DNA of 64,000 nt from Flavobacterium sp. KACC 22761 (GCF_034058155.1 NZ_CP139148.1:1798001-1862000); one strand, 5' to 3'. Positions 35,814 through 44,677 are shown, counted from the stretch's first letter. Program-made: numbers and translations. Notes: generated by a model not told the origin, from the letters alone.

Positions 35814-36146
35814 TTAGTTATAGTAGAATTCTAAAATGGCAACAAAAACAAGCAATGCTAGAAGTGCTTTGCTGTTTATTTTTTTTAATGGAGTCAGAAT
35901 AATGATAAGACTTCCAACAGTCATCAGCTGAATGAAAAACATTAAAGTGCCACAACCTAAAGACTTTGTAAAAAGCCACATTGTATAGGCTGTCGCCAAT
36001 AAAAATAATCCTGTAATTTTAGTTTGTTTTGGATTTCGTTGCATCCATTTTTCAAACCCTAAATCATACGATAAAGTGGCTCTTTTTGAAGTGTAATAAA
36101 GCGTATAAAAAGCTAAAAAAACGACAAGGCTGGCAATTGTTATCAT
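35814..36146 (-). CDS. small membrane protein, DUF3325-like
   Basis: 110 residues with three to four membrane helices (ITIASLVVFLAFYTLYYTSK, ITGLFLLATAYTMWLFTKSL, FFIQLMTVGSLIIILTPL, ALLALLVFVAILEFYYN). Size and position fit DUF3325, another small family of siderophore operons. This is probable, not proven. It lies 63 bp after the receptor stop, with a hairpin (36163-36194) in the gap, so it may be expressed less than the receptor. Confidence 0.6.
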   Translation of the reverse strand: MITIASLVVFLAFYTLYYTSKRATLSYDLGFEKWMQRNPKQTKITGLFLLATAYTMWLFTKSLGCGTLMFFIQLMTVGSLIIILTPLKKINSKALLALLVFVAILEFYYN

Positions 36147-36162
36147 AATTTTTGGAATTTAA

Positions 36163-36194
36163 AAACACCTTTCTGTTTGTTCAGAAAGGTGTTT
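36163..36194 (-). terminator. intra-operon hairpin after the TonB-dependent receptor
   Basis: AAACACCTTTCTG (36163-36175) pairs perfectly with CAGAAAGGTGTTT (36182-36194) just after the receptor stop. The T-run on the minus strand is weak. It probably acts as a leaky terminator or as an mRNA 3' end. Confidence 0.6.
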
Positions 36195-36209
36195 GTGCTT
36201 GATTTTTTA

Positions 36210-38660
36210 TTAGAACTTATAAGAGAAACTTGCAGCGAAAGTTCTAGGATCTTTTGGATGAATTGTTGACCATCCGTCATAGATTTCTTTGTTTGCGATG
36301 TTGTTTAACTTAAGCGTTATGGCAAATTTTTCTGTACTATAAAATAAAGAAGAGTTAAGTTCTGTATATTCTGGAATTGTAAATGTTCCTGAAACAGATC
36401 TGTTCATGATCTTGTTGTCTCCAACATAGTTTCCACCAAATCCTAAACCAAATCCTCTTAGTGTTCCGCTAGTAAATTTGTAGCTAGCCCATAAGTTTGC
36501 TAAGTTGTAGGCTCCGGCGCTTTCTGGTCTGAATCCTACAAAGTCAGCATCTCCTTGTGTTAAAGTAGCATCATTGTAGCTATAGCCAAGAATAATGTTT
36601 AAACCTGTAATTGGGTTAGCGATAAATTCAGCTTCAAAACCTTTGTTGTGCTGTGCACCGTCTTGGTAGTTCGTTACATCAGTTGCGTTTGGTCTTACGC
36701 TGTATGCCATATTCGAAACTTTAATGTCGTAGTAGCTTAAAGTAGCGTATAATTTATCTTTGAAAATATTCAATTTTGTACCAAATTCGATTTGGTTAGC
36801 ATGTTCAGGATCAAACGTTACTGGAGTTCTCACAGTTCCATTTACGTTTTCGCTAGGCGCTACATTTGAAAATCCATTCATGTAATTGGCGAAAATAGAT
36901 ACTTTGTCAATAATAGGTTGGTAAACTAATCCGAATTTTGGAGAGAAAGAAGTTTGATTATAATCGTCAGCATCTGTAGAAACATCTCCTGTGTTCATAA
37001 AACGGTCAGCACGTAAGCTTACCATTGCAGAAAAAGCAGGAGTAAAGTTGATTACATCAGAGAAATAAGCGCTGTAAACTTCTTGTTTTGTTTTGTTGTT
37101 GTTTCTTGGAGCATTTCCAACAATTGCGTCAGATCCAGCTTTAGTCAAATCTCCTGTGTCGCCATTTGATGGTCCGAAAATGGCATTGAATGCTGCTAAA
37201 TTATCTCCAACATAAACATATCCGTTTGCAAAATAACCTGTACCACGATCAAGACCAACTCTGTTGTAGTAATCTAAACCAACTACAAGTCTGTTTCTCA
37301 TGCTTCCGATTTTAAAATCACCAATAAAGTTTTGTTGTACGTCAAAAGTGGTGTTTTTGTTGTCTTGGTAATTAAAATATCTTCCTAAAACAATTCCGTC
37401 TCCAGGTTTCATTGGAGTATAAGCAGTTCCTTCATATAAGTAAGCGTAATTTCCAGTTGACTTAGCATTACTTGTAGAAAAAATAGTTTGCGAAGTCCAT
37501 TGGCTAGAAAGCTTATAGTTCATTTGCGCCTGGATGTTGTAAGAAGGTGTTTTGATTGTTAATTCGTCGCTCGTGTAAGAACGTTTGTTGTCGTATTTCA
37601 ATTCGGCAATATTGCGAACTCTTAACGGATTTCCTCTGTCTAAAAACAACATTGTTGGATTTGTTGTTTCATTAGTCATGAATTCTGTATTTACTAAGAA
37701 CGATAATTTATCATTTACTTCGTAAGATAATGATGGAGCGATAAAAAATGATTCTCTAAAACCAGCATCTTGAAAAGTATTTTGCTTGTTGTAAGCCGAA
37801 TTAATTCTAAAATTAAGTGTTTTTTTATCGTTAAGAGAGGTGTTAAGATCTACAGTTGCACGATTTAAACCATAGCTTCCAACAGTATAATTTACATCTC
37901 CGCCAAATCCTTTGTAAGGTCTTTTTGTTGTAGTATTGATTAATCCTCCGTATGAAATTAAGCTGCTTCCAAATAAAGTTCCAGAAGGGCCTTTGATGAT
38001 TTCAACTCTGTCAATGTTTGCAGGATCCAAACTTCCGTTTGTCAAACCTGGCACCCCATTTACAATTGTAGCTTGAACTGGGAATCCTCTTAAAGAGTAG
38101 TAACTTGCACCATCGCCTCCACGTCCTGTTGAAGCCCAAAGTTGTGTAACGCCAGGCGCATTTTTTAATGCATCATCAAATGTTGTAACTACTTGTTCTT
38201 TTAAAACGCTTCCGGTAATTGTAGTGTAAACTTGTGGATTTTCAAGATTTTTAAGAGGCAATCTCGAAACTTGTTGGTTGTCTTTGCGTACAAAACTATT
38301 TTTGCGTCCATTAACAACGATTTCTGTTAATTCTTCTGAATTTGAGATAAGATTTAAATTTTCAGTTAATTCTTGTCCTTCAGCAACAGTAATTTTTTTT
38401 TCGATTGTGTTGTAACCAACAGCCGAAACTTTTAGTGTATAGCTTCCTGCCTTAACATTTTTGATTTTGTAATTACCTTGGTCATCTGAGATTGTTCCAA
38501 ATCTAGTGCCTTTTAAAGCGATCGAAATGCCTTCCGGAGATTCATTATTGTTTAAAGATATTTTGCCTTTAACAGTTGCTTTTTCTTGTGCAGAGATTGT
38601 TGCGCATGTCAATAAGAAAAAACAAGAAATTAAGATAGAAAATGTAAATTTTAATTTCAT
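36210..38660 (-). CDS. TonB-dependent siderophore receptor
   Basis: Outer-membrane receptor of 816 residues that imports an iron-siderophore with energy from TonB. Order: signal peptide 1-24; carboxypeptidase-like regulatory beta domain (about 27-110, GKISLNNNESPEGISIALKG, YKIKNVKAGSYTLKVSAVGY); plug (about 130-260, TTFDDALKNAPGVTQLWAST, GASYYSLRGFPVQATIVNG, RVEIIKGPSGTLFGSSLISY); and a 22-strand barrel ending in KDPRTFAASFSYKF with the terminal aromatic. Plug motifs fit hydroxamate-siderophore receptors. It leads an operon with DUF3325-like, DUF3649-like and two PepSY genes. A strong promoter lies at 38688-38718. Confidence 0.93.
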   Translation of the reverse strand: MKLKFTFSILISCFFLLTCATISAQEKATVKGKISLNNNESPEGISIALKGTRFGTISDDQGNYKIKNVKAGSYTLKVSAVGYNTIEKKITVAEGQELTENLNLISNSEELTEIVVNGRKNSFVRKDNQQVSRLPLKNLENPQVYTTITGSVLKEQVVTTFDDALKNAPGVTQLWASTGRGGDGASYYSLRGFPVQATIVNGVPGLTNGSLDPANIDRVEIIKGPSGTLFGSSLISYGGLINTTTKRPYKGFGGDVNYTVGSYGLNRATVDLNTSLNDKKTLNFRINSAYNKQNTFQDAGFRESFFIAPSLSYEVNDKLSFLVNTEFMTNETTNPTMLFLDRGNPLRVRNIAELKYDNKRSYTSDELTIKTPSYNIQAQMNYKLSSQWTSQTIFSTSNAKSTGNYAYLYEGTAYTPMKPGDGIVLGRYFNYQDNKNTTFDVQQNFIGDFKIGSMRNRLVVGLDYYNRVGLDRGTGYFANGYVYVGDNLAAFNAIFGPSNGDTGDLTKAGSDAIVGNAPRNNNKTKQEVYSAYFSDVINFTPAFSAMVSLRADRFMNTGDVSTDADDYNQTSFSPKFGLVYQPIIDKVSIFANYMNGFSNVAPSENVNGTVRTPVTFDPEHANQIEFGTKLNIFKDKLYATLSYYDIKVSNMAYSVRPNATDVTNYQDGAQHNKGFEAEFIANPITGLNIILGYSYNDATLTQGDADFVGFRPESAGAYNLANLWASYKFTSGTLRGFGLGFGGNYVGDNKIMNRSVSGTFTIPEYTELNSSLFYSTEKFAITLKLNNIANKEIYDGWSTIHPKDPRTFAASFSYKF

Positions 38661-38662
38661 TT

Positions 38663-38744
38663 TTATTTAGAATTAATTTTAATAGTGCAAATTTAAGTGT
38701 TGAAACCCAACTATACAAGCTATTTTTATTTATTCTAAATAAAT
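38663..38744. promoter_or_regulatory. candidate iron-type operator pair around the receptor promoter
   Basis: ATTTATTCTAAATAAAT at 38728-38744 is a 17-bp palindrome around a 3-base centre, just upstream of the -33 site. A second copy of the same word family (TTATTTAGAATTAAT at 38663-38677) lies between the -7 box and the start codon. Both would flank the promoter. Regulator identity (for example Fur) is a guess. Confidence 0.4.
38688..38718 (-). promoter_or_regulatory. promoter of the siderophore uptake operon
   Basis: -7 TAAATTTG at 38688-38695 and -33 TTG at 38716-38718 with a 20-base spacer. The leader would be about 25 bases. Confidence 0.75.
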
Positions 38745-38789
38745 TTTTTTTAAAGGGTAAAATTTACATTTTTTCAAAAAATTAACATC

Positions 38790-38817
38790 TTAAGCTAAAA
38801 TTAAGCTAATCTTAAGC
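38790..38817. promoter_or_regulatory. three TTAAGC repeats phased at 11 bp
   Basis: TTAAGC occurs at 38790-38795, 38801-38806 and 38812-38817, exactly one helical turn apart. Such phased direct repeats are typical of OmpR/PhoB-family response-regulator sites. It lies about 70-100 bp upstream of the receptor promoter. Confidence 0.5.
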
Positions 38818-38820
38818 AAA

Positions 38821-38852
38821 AAAAGCCTGTTCAAATTGATGAACAGGCTTTT
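38821..38852 (-). terminator. terminator of the 2-oxoglutarate dehydrogenase operon
   Basis: AAAAGCCTGTTCA (38821-38833) pairs with TGAACAGGCTTTT (38840-38852), with T-runs on both sides. It lies 26 bp after the E2 stop. Confidence 0.88.
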
Positions 38853-38877
38853 TATTATTTTCTAAAATTATTTAAAA

Positions 38878-40125
38878 TTACAACTCTAAAGCACGTTTAG
38901 CGTCGCCATTCATCAATAATTCTAATGGATTTTCTAAAGCTTCTTTAACAGCAACCAAGAAACCAACTGACTCACGTCCGTCGATGATTCTGTGATCGTA
39001 AGAAAGCGCAACATACATCATAGGGTGGATTTCAACTTTTCCGTTTACAGCAATCGGACGCTCGATGATGTTGTGCATTCCTAAAATTCCTGACTGTGGA
39101 GGGTTGATAATTGGAGTAGATAACATACTTCCGAAAACACCACCGTTAGTGATTGTAAAAGTTCCTCCAGTCATGTCGTCAACTGTAATTTGACCGTCAC
39201 GAGCTCTTAAAGCTAATCTTTTGATTTCAGCTTCAATGCCACGGAAAGTTAAGTTTTCAGCATTACGAACAACAGGAACCATTAATCCTTTTGGTCCAGA
39301 AACAGCGATAGAGATATCACAGAAATCGTATCCTACTTTGTAATCTCCGTCGATCATAGAGTTTACATCTGGATATAATTGTAAAGCTCTTGTAACCGCT
39401 TTTGTAAAGAATGACATGAAACCTAAACCTAAACCACCGTGCTTAGCTTTGAAAGCATCTTTGTATTCGTTACGAATATTGTTGATTGGCGTCATGTTTA
39501 CTTCGTTGAAAGTAGTAAGCATAGCAGTTTCATTTTTAGCCGAAACTAATCTTTCTGCAACTTTACGACGCAACATAGATAATTTTGTGCGCTCAGTTCC
39601 ACGGTTTCCTCCAGTTGGAGTTCCCATTGAAGCTACAGCTGTTGCATTTACAGCATCATCTTTAGTGATTCTTCCGCCTTTACCAGTTCCAGAAACTGAT
39701 GCTGGAGCAATATTTTTTTCATCTAATATTTTTCTTGCTGCCGGAGATGGAGTTCCCGCTGCATAACTTGTAGCTGCTGGAGCTGGAGCTGCTTTTGGTG
39801 CTTCAGCCTTTGGAGCTTCTGCTTTTGGTTCTTCAGCCTTTGGTGCTTCTGCTGCTGGTGCAGCTGGAGCGCTTCCTGCTGGTTTTGCAGCATCAGTATC
39901 AATTAAACAAACTACAGCACCTACTGCTACTGTATCACCTTCTTCAGCTTTTAGTGTAATTACACCACTCATTTCAGCAGGCAATTCAAGAGTAGCTTTG
40001 TCTGAATCAACTTCAGCAATCGCTTGATCTTTTTCTACATAATCTCCGTCTTTTACTAACCAAGTTGCAATTTCAACTTCTTTTATTGATTCCCCTGGTG
40101 ATGGGACTTTCATTTCTAAAATCAT
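38878..40125 (-). CDS. sucB: 2-oxoglutarate dehydrogenase E2, dihydrolipoyllysine-residue succinyltransferase
   Basis: Core acyltransferase of the 2-oxoglutarate dehydrogenase complex, 415 residues. Order: lipoyl domain (1-80) with the lipoyl lysine in [14 protein letters not shown]; a flexible linker of Ala-Pro-Glu-Lys repeats (about 90-120, [20 protein letters not shown]); E3/E1 binding domain (about 122-160, [16 protein letters not shown]); and the catalytic domain with the histidine in [12 protein letters not shown]. It is co-transcribed with the E1 gene at 40223-42997, with a 97-bp hairpin-bearing gap between. Terminator at 38821-38852. Confidence 0.95.
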   Translation of the reverse strand: MILEMKVPSPGESIKEVEIATWLVKDGDYVEKDQAIAEVDSDKATLELPAEMSGVITLKAEEGDTVAVGAVVCLIDTDAAKPAGSAPAAPAAEAPKAEEPKAEAPKAEAPKAAPAPAATSYAAGTPSPAARKILDEKNIAPASVSGTGKGGRITKDDAVNATAVASMGTPTGGNRGTERTKLSMLRRKVAERLVSAKNETAMLTTFNEVNMTPINNIRNEYKDAFKAKHGGLGLGFMSFFTKAVTRALQLYPDVNSMIDGDYKVGYDFCDISIAVSGPKGLMVPVVRNAENLTFRGIEAEIKRLALRARDGQITVDDMTGGTFTITNGGVFGSMLSTPIINPPQSGILGMHNIIERPIAVNGKVEIHPMMYVALSYDHRIIDGRESVGFLVAVKEALENPLELLMNGDAKRALEL

Positions 40126-40153
40126 CTTATTTCTTTGTTTAAGGTTTTTATGG

Positions 40154-40210
40154 TTTCATGTTTCAAGTTTCAGTTTGTTAAACTTGAAACATGGAACATG
40201 AAACTTGAAA
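40154..40210. repeat. short-word inverted repeat between E1 and E2 genes
   Basis: Arms 40154-40170 and 40180-40196 are 16/17 complementary (TTTCATGTTTCAAGTTT against its inverse). A third copy of the word at 40198-40210 repeats CATGAAACTTGAAA. It fills the gap in the operon. Confidence 0.75.
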
Positions 40211-40222
40211 TAATTTTTTTAA

Positions 40223-42997
40223 TTATCTAAATAAATTTTTATCGAATACCATTCTAATTGCATCTGCGTGACGGCGTTTTGCACGTGTGTAACTTCCTGA
40301 TGCAGGAGCAGAATATGCTTTTAATGAAGCCAATCTCCATTTTACAAGATCAAAGTTCATTAACATAAAGCTGTAAGCTCCCATGTTTTTAGGCTCTTCT
40401 TGTGCCCAAACATAATCATCTGCATTTGGATATTTAGCGATGATTTCTTTAATCTGCTCAACTGGGAAAGGGAATAATTGCTCGATACGAACCACTGCAA
40501 CGTCATTTCTTCCGTTGTTTTCTCTTTCAGCCACGATATCATAGTAGAATTTACCTGTACAGAAAACTAAAGTTTTTACTTTCTTTTTATCTATTGCATT
40601 GTCATCAATGGTTTCTTGGAAACTTCCGTTTGCGATTTCATCCACTGTAGATACACATCTTGGATCACGCAATAAACTTTTTGGAGAGAAAACAACCAAT
40701 GGTTTACGGAAATTCGTTTTCATTTGTCTTCTCAACAAGTGGAAGAAGTTAGCTGGCGTTGTACAATCTGCGACATACATATTATGTCTTGCGCAAAGTT
40801 GTAAGTAACGCTCCATTCTTGCAGAAGAGTGTTCTGCACCTTGTCCTTCATATCCGTGTGGCAATAATAAAACAATACCATTTTGGTTGTTCCATTTGTC
40901 TTCTCCACAAGAAATATATTGGTCAATCATAATTTGAGCACCATTAGAGAAATCTCCAAATTGTGCTTCCCAGATGGTTAAGGCTTTTGGATTTGCTAAA
41001 GCATATCCGTAATCAAAACCAAGAACACCATATTCAGATAAAAGCGAGTTGAAAACGCCAAATCTTCCTTTTTTGTTCTCAATACCGTTTAATAAGATTA
41101 CTTCTTCTTCAGAATCTTCTACTTTAACTACAGCATGACGGTGCGAGAAAGTTCCTCTTTCTACGTCTTGTCCAGAAATACGAACATCAAATCCTTCAGT
41201 TAAAAGTGAACCGTAAGCTAGTGCTTCTGCAGTTCCCCAATCAACTGTATTGTTGTCGTATCCAGTTTTTCTATCGGTAACGATTTTGGTTATTTTGCTG
41301 ATGAATTTTTTATCAGCTGGCAACGTTGAGATCGTGTTGATGATAGAATCCAAACCTTTTTTGTCAAAAGTAGTATCTACTTTTTGAAGCATTTGTGTAT
41401 CAGTTACCTGAACAAATCCTTCCCATTCGTTTTTCATGAATGGCGTAATGATCGTCAAATCTTTTTTACGAGAAGCTTCTAAGTTTTCTTCTAATTTAGA
41501 TTTGTATTGTTTTTCTAAGCCATTCACATAAGAAGCATCAATTACACCGTCAGAAAGTAATTTCTCAGCATAAATGTCTCTTGGGTTTTTGTGTTTAGCG
41601 ATGATTTTGTATAAAACGGGTTGCGTGAAACGAGGTTCATCACCTTCGTTGTGACCGTATTTTCTATATCCTAATAAGTCGATAAATACGTCACGTCCAA
41701 ACTGCATTCTGTAGTCTAATGCAAAAGATACAGCGTGAACAACAGCCTCAGCATCGTCAGCATTTACATGCAATACTGGAGATAAAGTTACTTTAGCAAC
41801 GTCTGTACAATAAGTTGATGAACGAGCGTCTAAATAGTTAGTCGTAAATCCAACTTGGTTGTTGATTACAATGTGGATTGTTCCTCCAGTTTTGTAGCCA
41901 TCAAGTTGCGCCATTTGAATAATTTCATATAAAATACCTTGACCTGCAATTGCAGCATCTCCGTGTACCGCGATTGGCAATACTTTAGAGAAATCATCAG
42001 CATAATATTTGTCTTGTTTCGCTCTTGTGATACCTTCAATTACAGCTCCAACTGTTTCTAAGTGAGAAGGGTTTGGTGCCAAATTGATGTTGATGCTTTT
42101 TCCAGATCTCGTTTTTCTGTCAGCAGTAAGACCTAAATGGTATTTTACGTCACCGTCAAAATATTCTTGATCGTAATCTTTACCGTCAAACTCACCAAAG
42201 ATATCTTGAGTTGATTTTCCGAAGATGTTTGCCAAAACGTTCAAACGACCACGGTGCGCCATTCCCATTACGAATTGTTCAACACCTTTTTCAGCAGCTT
42301 GTTCGATCAAAGCATCTAAAGCTGGAATGATCGATTCTCCACCTTCTAATGAGAAACGTTTTTGTCCCACATATTTAGTGTGAAGAAAGTTTTCAAAAGA
42401 AACAGCTTCGTTTAATTTATTTAAGATTGTTTTCTTTTCTTCAGTAGAAAAAGTAGGCTGATTAACATTTACAGCTAACTTGTCTTGAATCCATTTTACA
42501 ACGCCAGGATTTCTGATATACATATATTCAATACCAATATGTTGGCAGTAAATAGCTTTTAAACGGTTTACGATATCTTGTAGAGAAGAAGGTGCCATTC
42601 CGATTGTCTGAGCAGCATCAAAAACTGTTGAAAGATCAGCTGACGATAAACCGAAGTTTTCGATGTCTAAAGTTGGCGAAGATTGTCTGCGGTCACGAAC
42701 AGGATTTGTTTTCGTGAATAAATGCCCGCGCGTACGGTATCCGTCAATTAATTTTAAAACGTTGAATTCTTTCTTTAGTTTTTCTGAAACCTGACTGTAA
42801 TCTGTGTTGTCGCTTGTCACGTACTCAACAATTGTTTGCACAGGATTTTCGTCATTATAAGTTGTCATTCCAAAGTCAAAACCTTGGAAAAAACTTCTCC
42901 AGCTAGGCTCAACGCTGTCTGGGTTAACTAAATATTGATCGTATAATTGTGCAAAAAACTCGGTATGCGCTGCGTTTAAAAATGAAAACCTATCCAT
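40223..42997 (-). CDS. sucA: 2-oxoglutarate dehydrogenase E1 component
   Basis: Thiamine-diphosphate-dependent decarboxylase of the TCA cycle, 924 residues. It opens with FSFLNAAHTEFFAQLYDQYL, the N-terminal motif that docks E2, and has FVMGMAHRGRLNVLANIFGK, VHGDAAIAGQGILYEI and GGTIHIVINNQVGFTTNYLD around the cofactor, and LLLPHGYEGQGAEHSSARME in the second half. It is close to the family length. The first gene of a two-gene operon with E2. A -7 box is at 43035-43042. Confidence 0.96.
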   Translation of the reverse strand: MDRFSFLNAAHTEFFAQLYDQYLVNPDSVEPSWRSFFQGFDFGMTTYNDENPVQTIVEYVTSDNTDYSQVSEKLKKEFNVLKLIDGYRTRGHLFTKTNPVRDRRQSSPTLDIENFGLSSADLSTVFDAAQTIGMAPSSLQDIVNRLKAIYCQHIGIEYMYIRNPGVVKWIQDKLAVNVNQPTFSTEEKKTILNKLNEAVSFENFLHTKYVGQKRFSLEGGESIIPALDALIEQAAEKGVEQFVMGMAHRGRLNVLANIFGKSTQDIFGEFDGKDYDQEYFDGDVKYHLGLTADRKTRSGKSININLAPNPSHLETVGAVIEGITRAKQDKYYADDFSKVLPIAVHGDAAIAGQGILYEIIQMAQLDGYKTGGTIHIVINNQVGFTTNYLDARSSTYCTDVAKVTLSPVLHVNADDAEAVVHAVSFALDYRMQFGRDVFIDLLGYRKYGHNEGDEPRFTQPVLYKIIAKHKNPRDIYAEKLLSDGVIDASYVNGLEKQYKSKLEENLEASRKKDLTIITPFMKNEWEGFVQVTDTQMLQKVDTTFDKKGLDSIINTISTLPADKKFISKITKIVTDRKTGYDNNTVDWGTAEALAYGSLLTEGFDVRISGQDVERGTFSHRHAVVKVEDSEEEVILLNGIENKKGRFGVFNSLLSEYGVLGFDYGYALANPKALTIWEAQFGDFSNGAQIMIDQYISCGEDKWNNQNGIVLLLPHGYEGQGAEHSSARMERYLQLCARHNMYVADCTTPANFFHLLRRQMKTNFRKPLVVFSPKSLLRDPRCVSTVDEIANGSFQETIDDNAIDKKKVKTLVFCTGKFYYDIVAERENNGRNDVAVVRIEQLFPFPVEQIKEIIAKYPNADDYVWAQEEPKNMGAYSFMLMNFDLVKWRLASLKAYSAPASGSYTRAKRRHADAIRMVFDKNLFR

Positions 42998-43034
42998 AAT
43001 ATGAGTGAATATACTTTTTTGTTATATAGAAAGG

Positions 43035-43042
43035 CAAAAGTA
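43035..43042 (-). promoter_or_regulatory. -7 promoter element of the E1 gene
   Basis: TACTTTTG, an exact match 37 bp upstream of the start codon. No clear TTG at -33. Confidence 0.55.
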
Positions 43043-43068
43043 CAACAATCACATTTATTTAAATCTTT

Positions 43069-43092
43069 TTTTTACGTACTTTTACGTAAAAA
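43069..43092. promoter_or_regulatory. palindrome between divergent E1 and outer-membrane barrel genes
   Basis: TTTTTACGTA and TACGTAAAAA are perfect 10-bp arms around CTTT in the 117-bp divergent spacer, about where the E1 -33 region would be. It is a candidate operator. Confidence 0.5.
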
Positions 43093-43114
43093 TTTGTTAA
43101 AATAAACGTTAACT

Positions 43115-43666
43115 ATGAATAAAAATCAAATTTCAATCGTTTTCAATTCTTTTTTTGTGATTTTGGCAGTTTTATTTTTAACCAATGTTAAAGCGCAGCA
43201 AAATTATGTTATAGACAATAGCAATCACTTTTGGGAAAAAGTGCAATTTGGCGGCGGACTTGGATTGGGTTTTGGTTCAGGTTATACCAATATTTCGGTT
43301 ATGCCGAGTGCGATTTACAACATCAATCCTATAGTTTCAGTCGGTGCTGGACTGCAATTTGGTTATTTATATCAGAAAAATTATTATGAATCTTTTGTTT
43401 GGGGAGGAAGTCTTATTGGATTGGTAAATCCAATTCCAGAAATTCAGTTATCTGCTGAATTGGAACAAGTGAGAGTAGATACCCAATATGAAGCTACCTA
43501 TAATTTCCCATCTTATTCAGATAGCTATTGGAATACTGCATTATATCTGGGAGCAGGGTATAGAACAAATAATGTTACCATCGGTGCGCGTTACGATGTT
43601 TTATATAATCCAAACAAAAGCCTTTACGGATCTGGATTTATGCCTTTTGTGAGAGTTTATTTCTAA
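43115..43666 (+). CDS. outer-membrane beta-barrel protein of unknown function
   Basis: 183 residues with a signal peptide (about 1-27, FFVILAVLFLTNVKAQ). The rest alternates aromatic and glycine-rich strands (FGGGLGLGFGSGYTNISVMP, LQFGYLYQKNYYESFVWGGS, YLGAGYRTNNVTIGARYDVL) and ends in FVRVYF with a terminal phenylalanine, the normal sorting end of an outer-membrane barrel. It is probably an 8-strand barrel. I see no enzymatic motif, so a metabolic label taken from the adjacent 2-oxoglutarate dehydrogenase genes would be wrong. Divergent from sucA. Confidence 0.75.
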   Translation: MNKNQISIVFNSFFVILAVLFLTNVKAQQNYVIDNSNHFWEKVQFGGGLGLGFGSGYTNISVMPSAIYNINPIVSVGAGLQFGYLYQKNYYESFVWGGSLIGLVNPIPEIQLSAELEQVRVDTQYEATYNFPSYSDSYWNTALYLGAGYRTNNVTIGARYDVLYNPNKSLYGSGFMPFVRVYF

Positions 43667-43673
43667 GATGCTA

Positions 43674-43691
43674 TCCCGATAGCTATCGGGA
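43674..43691. repeat. perfect 18-bp palindrome
   Basis: TCCCGATAGCTATCGGGA directly follows the barrel gene stop. It could act as a hairpin terminator without a T-run and may be a dispersed repeat. Confidence 0.7.
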
Positions 43692-43694
43692 CTG

Positions 43695-44309
43695 AGATGC
43701 TAAGATTCTAAGTTTTTAAATGTGAAAATGTGAAAAAATATATTTCTATAATAATTGTAATTATTACTTTGAGTTGTAATAATACCTAGAAATCAAAACA
43801 TACTGCTGAAAAGATTGCAAAAAAAGAATTGCGACCTTTTTTTGATTCTGATGAAATCGATCATTATTTTGGAAATTACACTCTTGAAAATGTAATTGAT
43901 TTTACAGGAAAAAGTAAAAGATCAAAAAAACAACAAGAGCTTGAAGGTTTGTTTGCAGGTTATTTTCCTGATAGTATTCCTAAAAAAGATTTTGAAGAAA
44001 TTTTGCTAAGTCATAATTATAAGAAATCTGATCTTACAATTAAACAGCAAAAAGAAATTGAAAATATATTCAGTGAAAAAGACTCTTTACAAATGAGTGC
44101 ATACGCATGTGTTCCAGAATATAGGGATATTTTTATTTTTAAGAAGAAGGAAAAAACGGTTGGAATCGCAAAGATTTGTTTTAAATGTGGTCGTTTCCAG
44201 ATTATAGGAAGTAAAATTGATACGCAATATTTTGGGCTTTTTGAGGAATTAGAGAAATTGCATAATATTGTTCGTCCCAATGAGAAAAAAACTTAGAATC
44301 TTAGCATCT
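43695..44309. repeat. 23-bp perfect inverted repeat around the broken lipoprotein gene
   Basis: 43695-43717 and 44287-44309 are exact inverted copies (for example AGATGCTAAGATTC). They enclose about 570 bp, nearly all of it the lipoprotein gene, and the right copy overlaps its last codons. No target-site duplication is evident. Confidence 0.8.
43730..44296 (+). pseudogene. lipoprotein gene interrupted by an in-frame amber codon
   Basis: From GTG at 43730 the frame gives a lipoprotein signal (KKYISIIIVIITLSCNNT, lipobox cysteine at codon 16), then TAG at 43787-43789. The same frame continues without another stop to 44296 and encodes a 160-residue acidic protein with no recognised domain (LRPFFDSDEIDHYFGNYTLE, KKDFEEILLSHNYKKSDLTI, DIFIFKKKEKTVGIAKICFK). 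The only later start is a TTG at 43829, which lacks the signal. So the stop is a nonsense mutation or a read-through, and the protein is otherwise intact. Function unknown. Confidence 0.75.
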
Positions 44310-44663
44310 TTACTTGTAATAATTCCGAAACCAAACTTTCTGCCATTCTCTTTTTAAAATCAAGAAAGAAACTTGTTCAGCTAGAATGGCTAAATCTGAG
44401 CCATCGAGCTGTTTGATGTCGTTTTCTGGAACGTCGATTATGTATAAAAGGTTGAGATATTCAGCAAATTTGTACTGAATCATTCGGTAGATTTTTTCGT
44501 GAAGCTGAATCTTTAATTCTTCGGGGGAAATGCTTAATGGAAAATCGATTCCTTCATTTGCCAAATTAAAATCCTTGTTGATCTGCTCAATTAAATTTAA
44601 GTATAAAGATTCCTTTTGAGCTTCTTCGAATAGTAATTCGGTATTTAAAGGTGAAACATACAT
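44310..44663 (-). CDS. hypothetical protein
   Basis: 117 residues, mostly helical and rich in Leu, Ile and Glu (SLYLNLIEQINKDFNLANEG, FPLSISPEELKIQLHEKIYR, MIQYKFAEYLNLLYIIDVPE). I do not recognise a family. No signal or membrane segment. It starts 14 bp after the membrane-protein gene upstream, so it is the last gene of a three-gene operon with that gene and the polyprenyl synthase gene. The stop is next to the right arm of the 23-bp repeat. Confidence 0.7.
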   Translation of the reverse strand: MYVSPLNTELLFEEAQKESLYLNLIEQINKDFNLANEGIDFPLSISPEELKIQLHEKIYRMIQYKFAEYLNLLYIIDVPENDIKQLDGSDLAILAEQVSFLILKREWQKVWFRNYYK

Positions 44664-44677
44664 AATTTTAGAAATTA

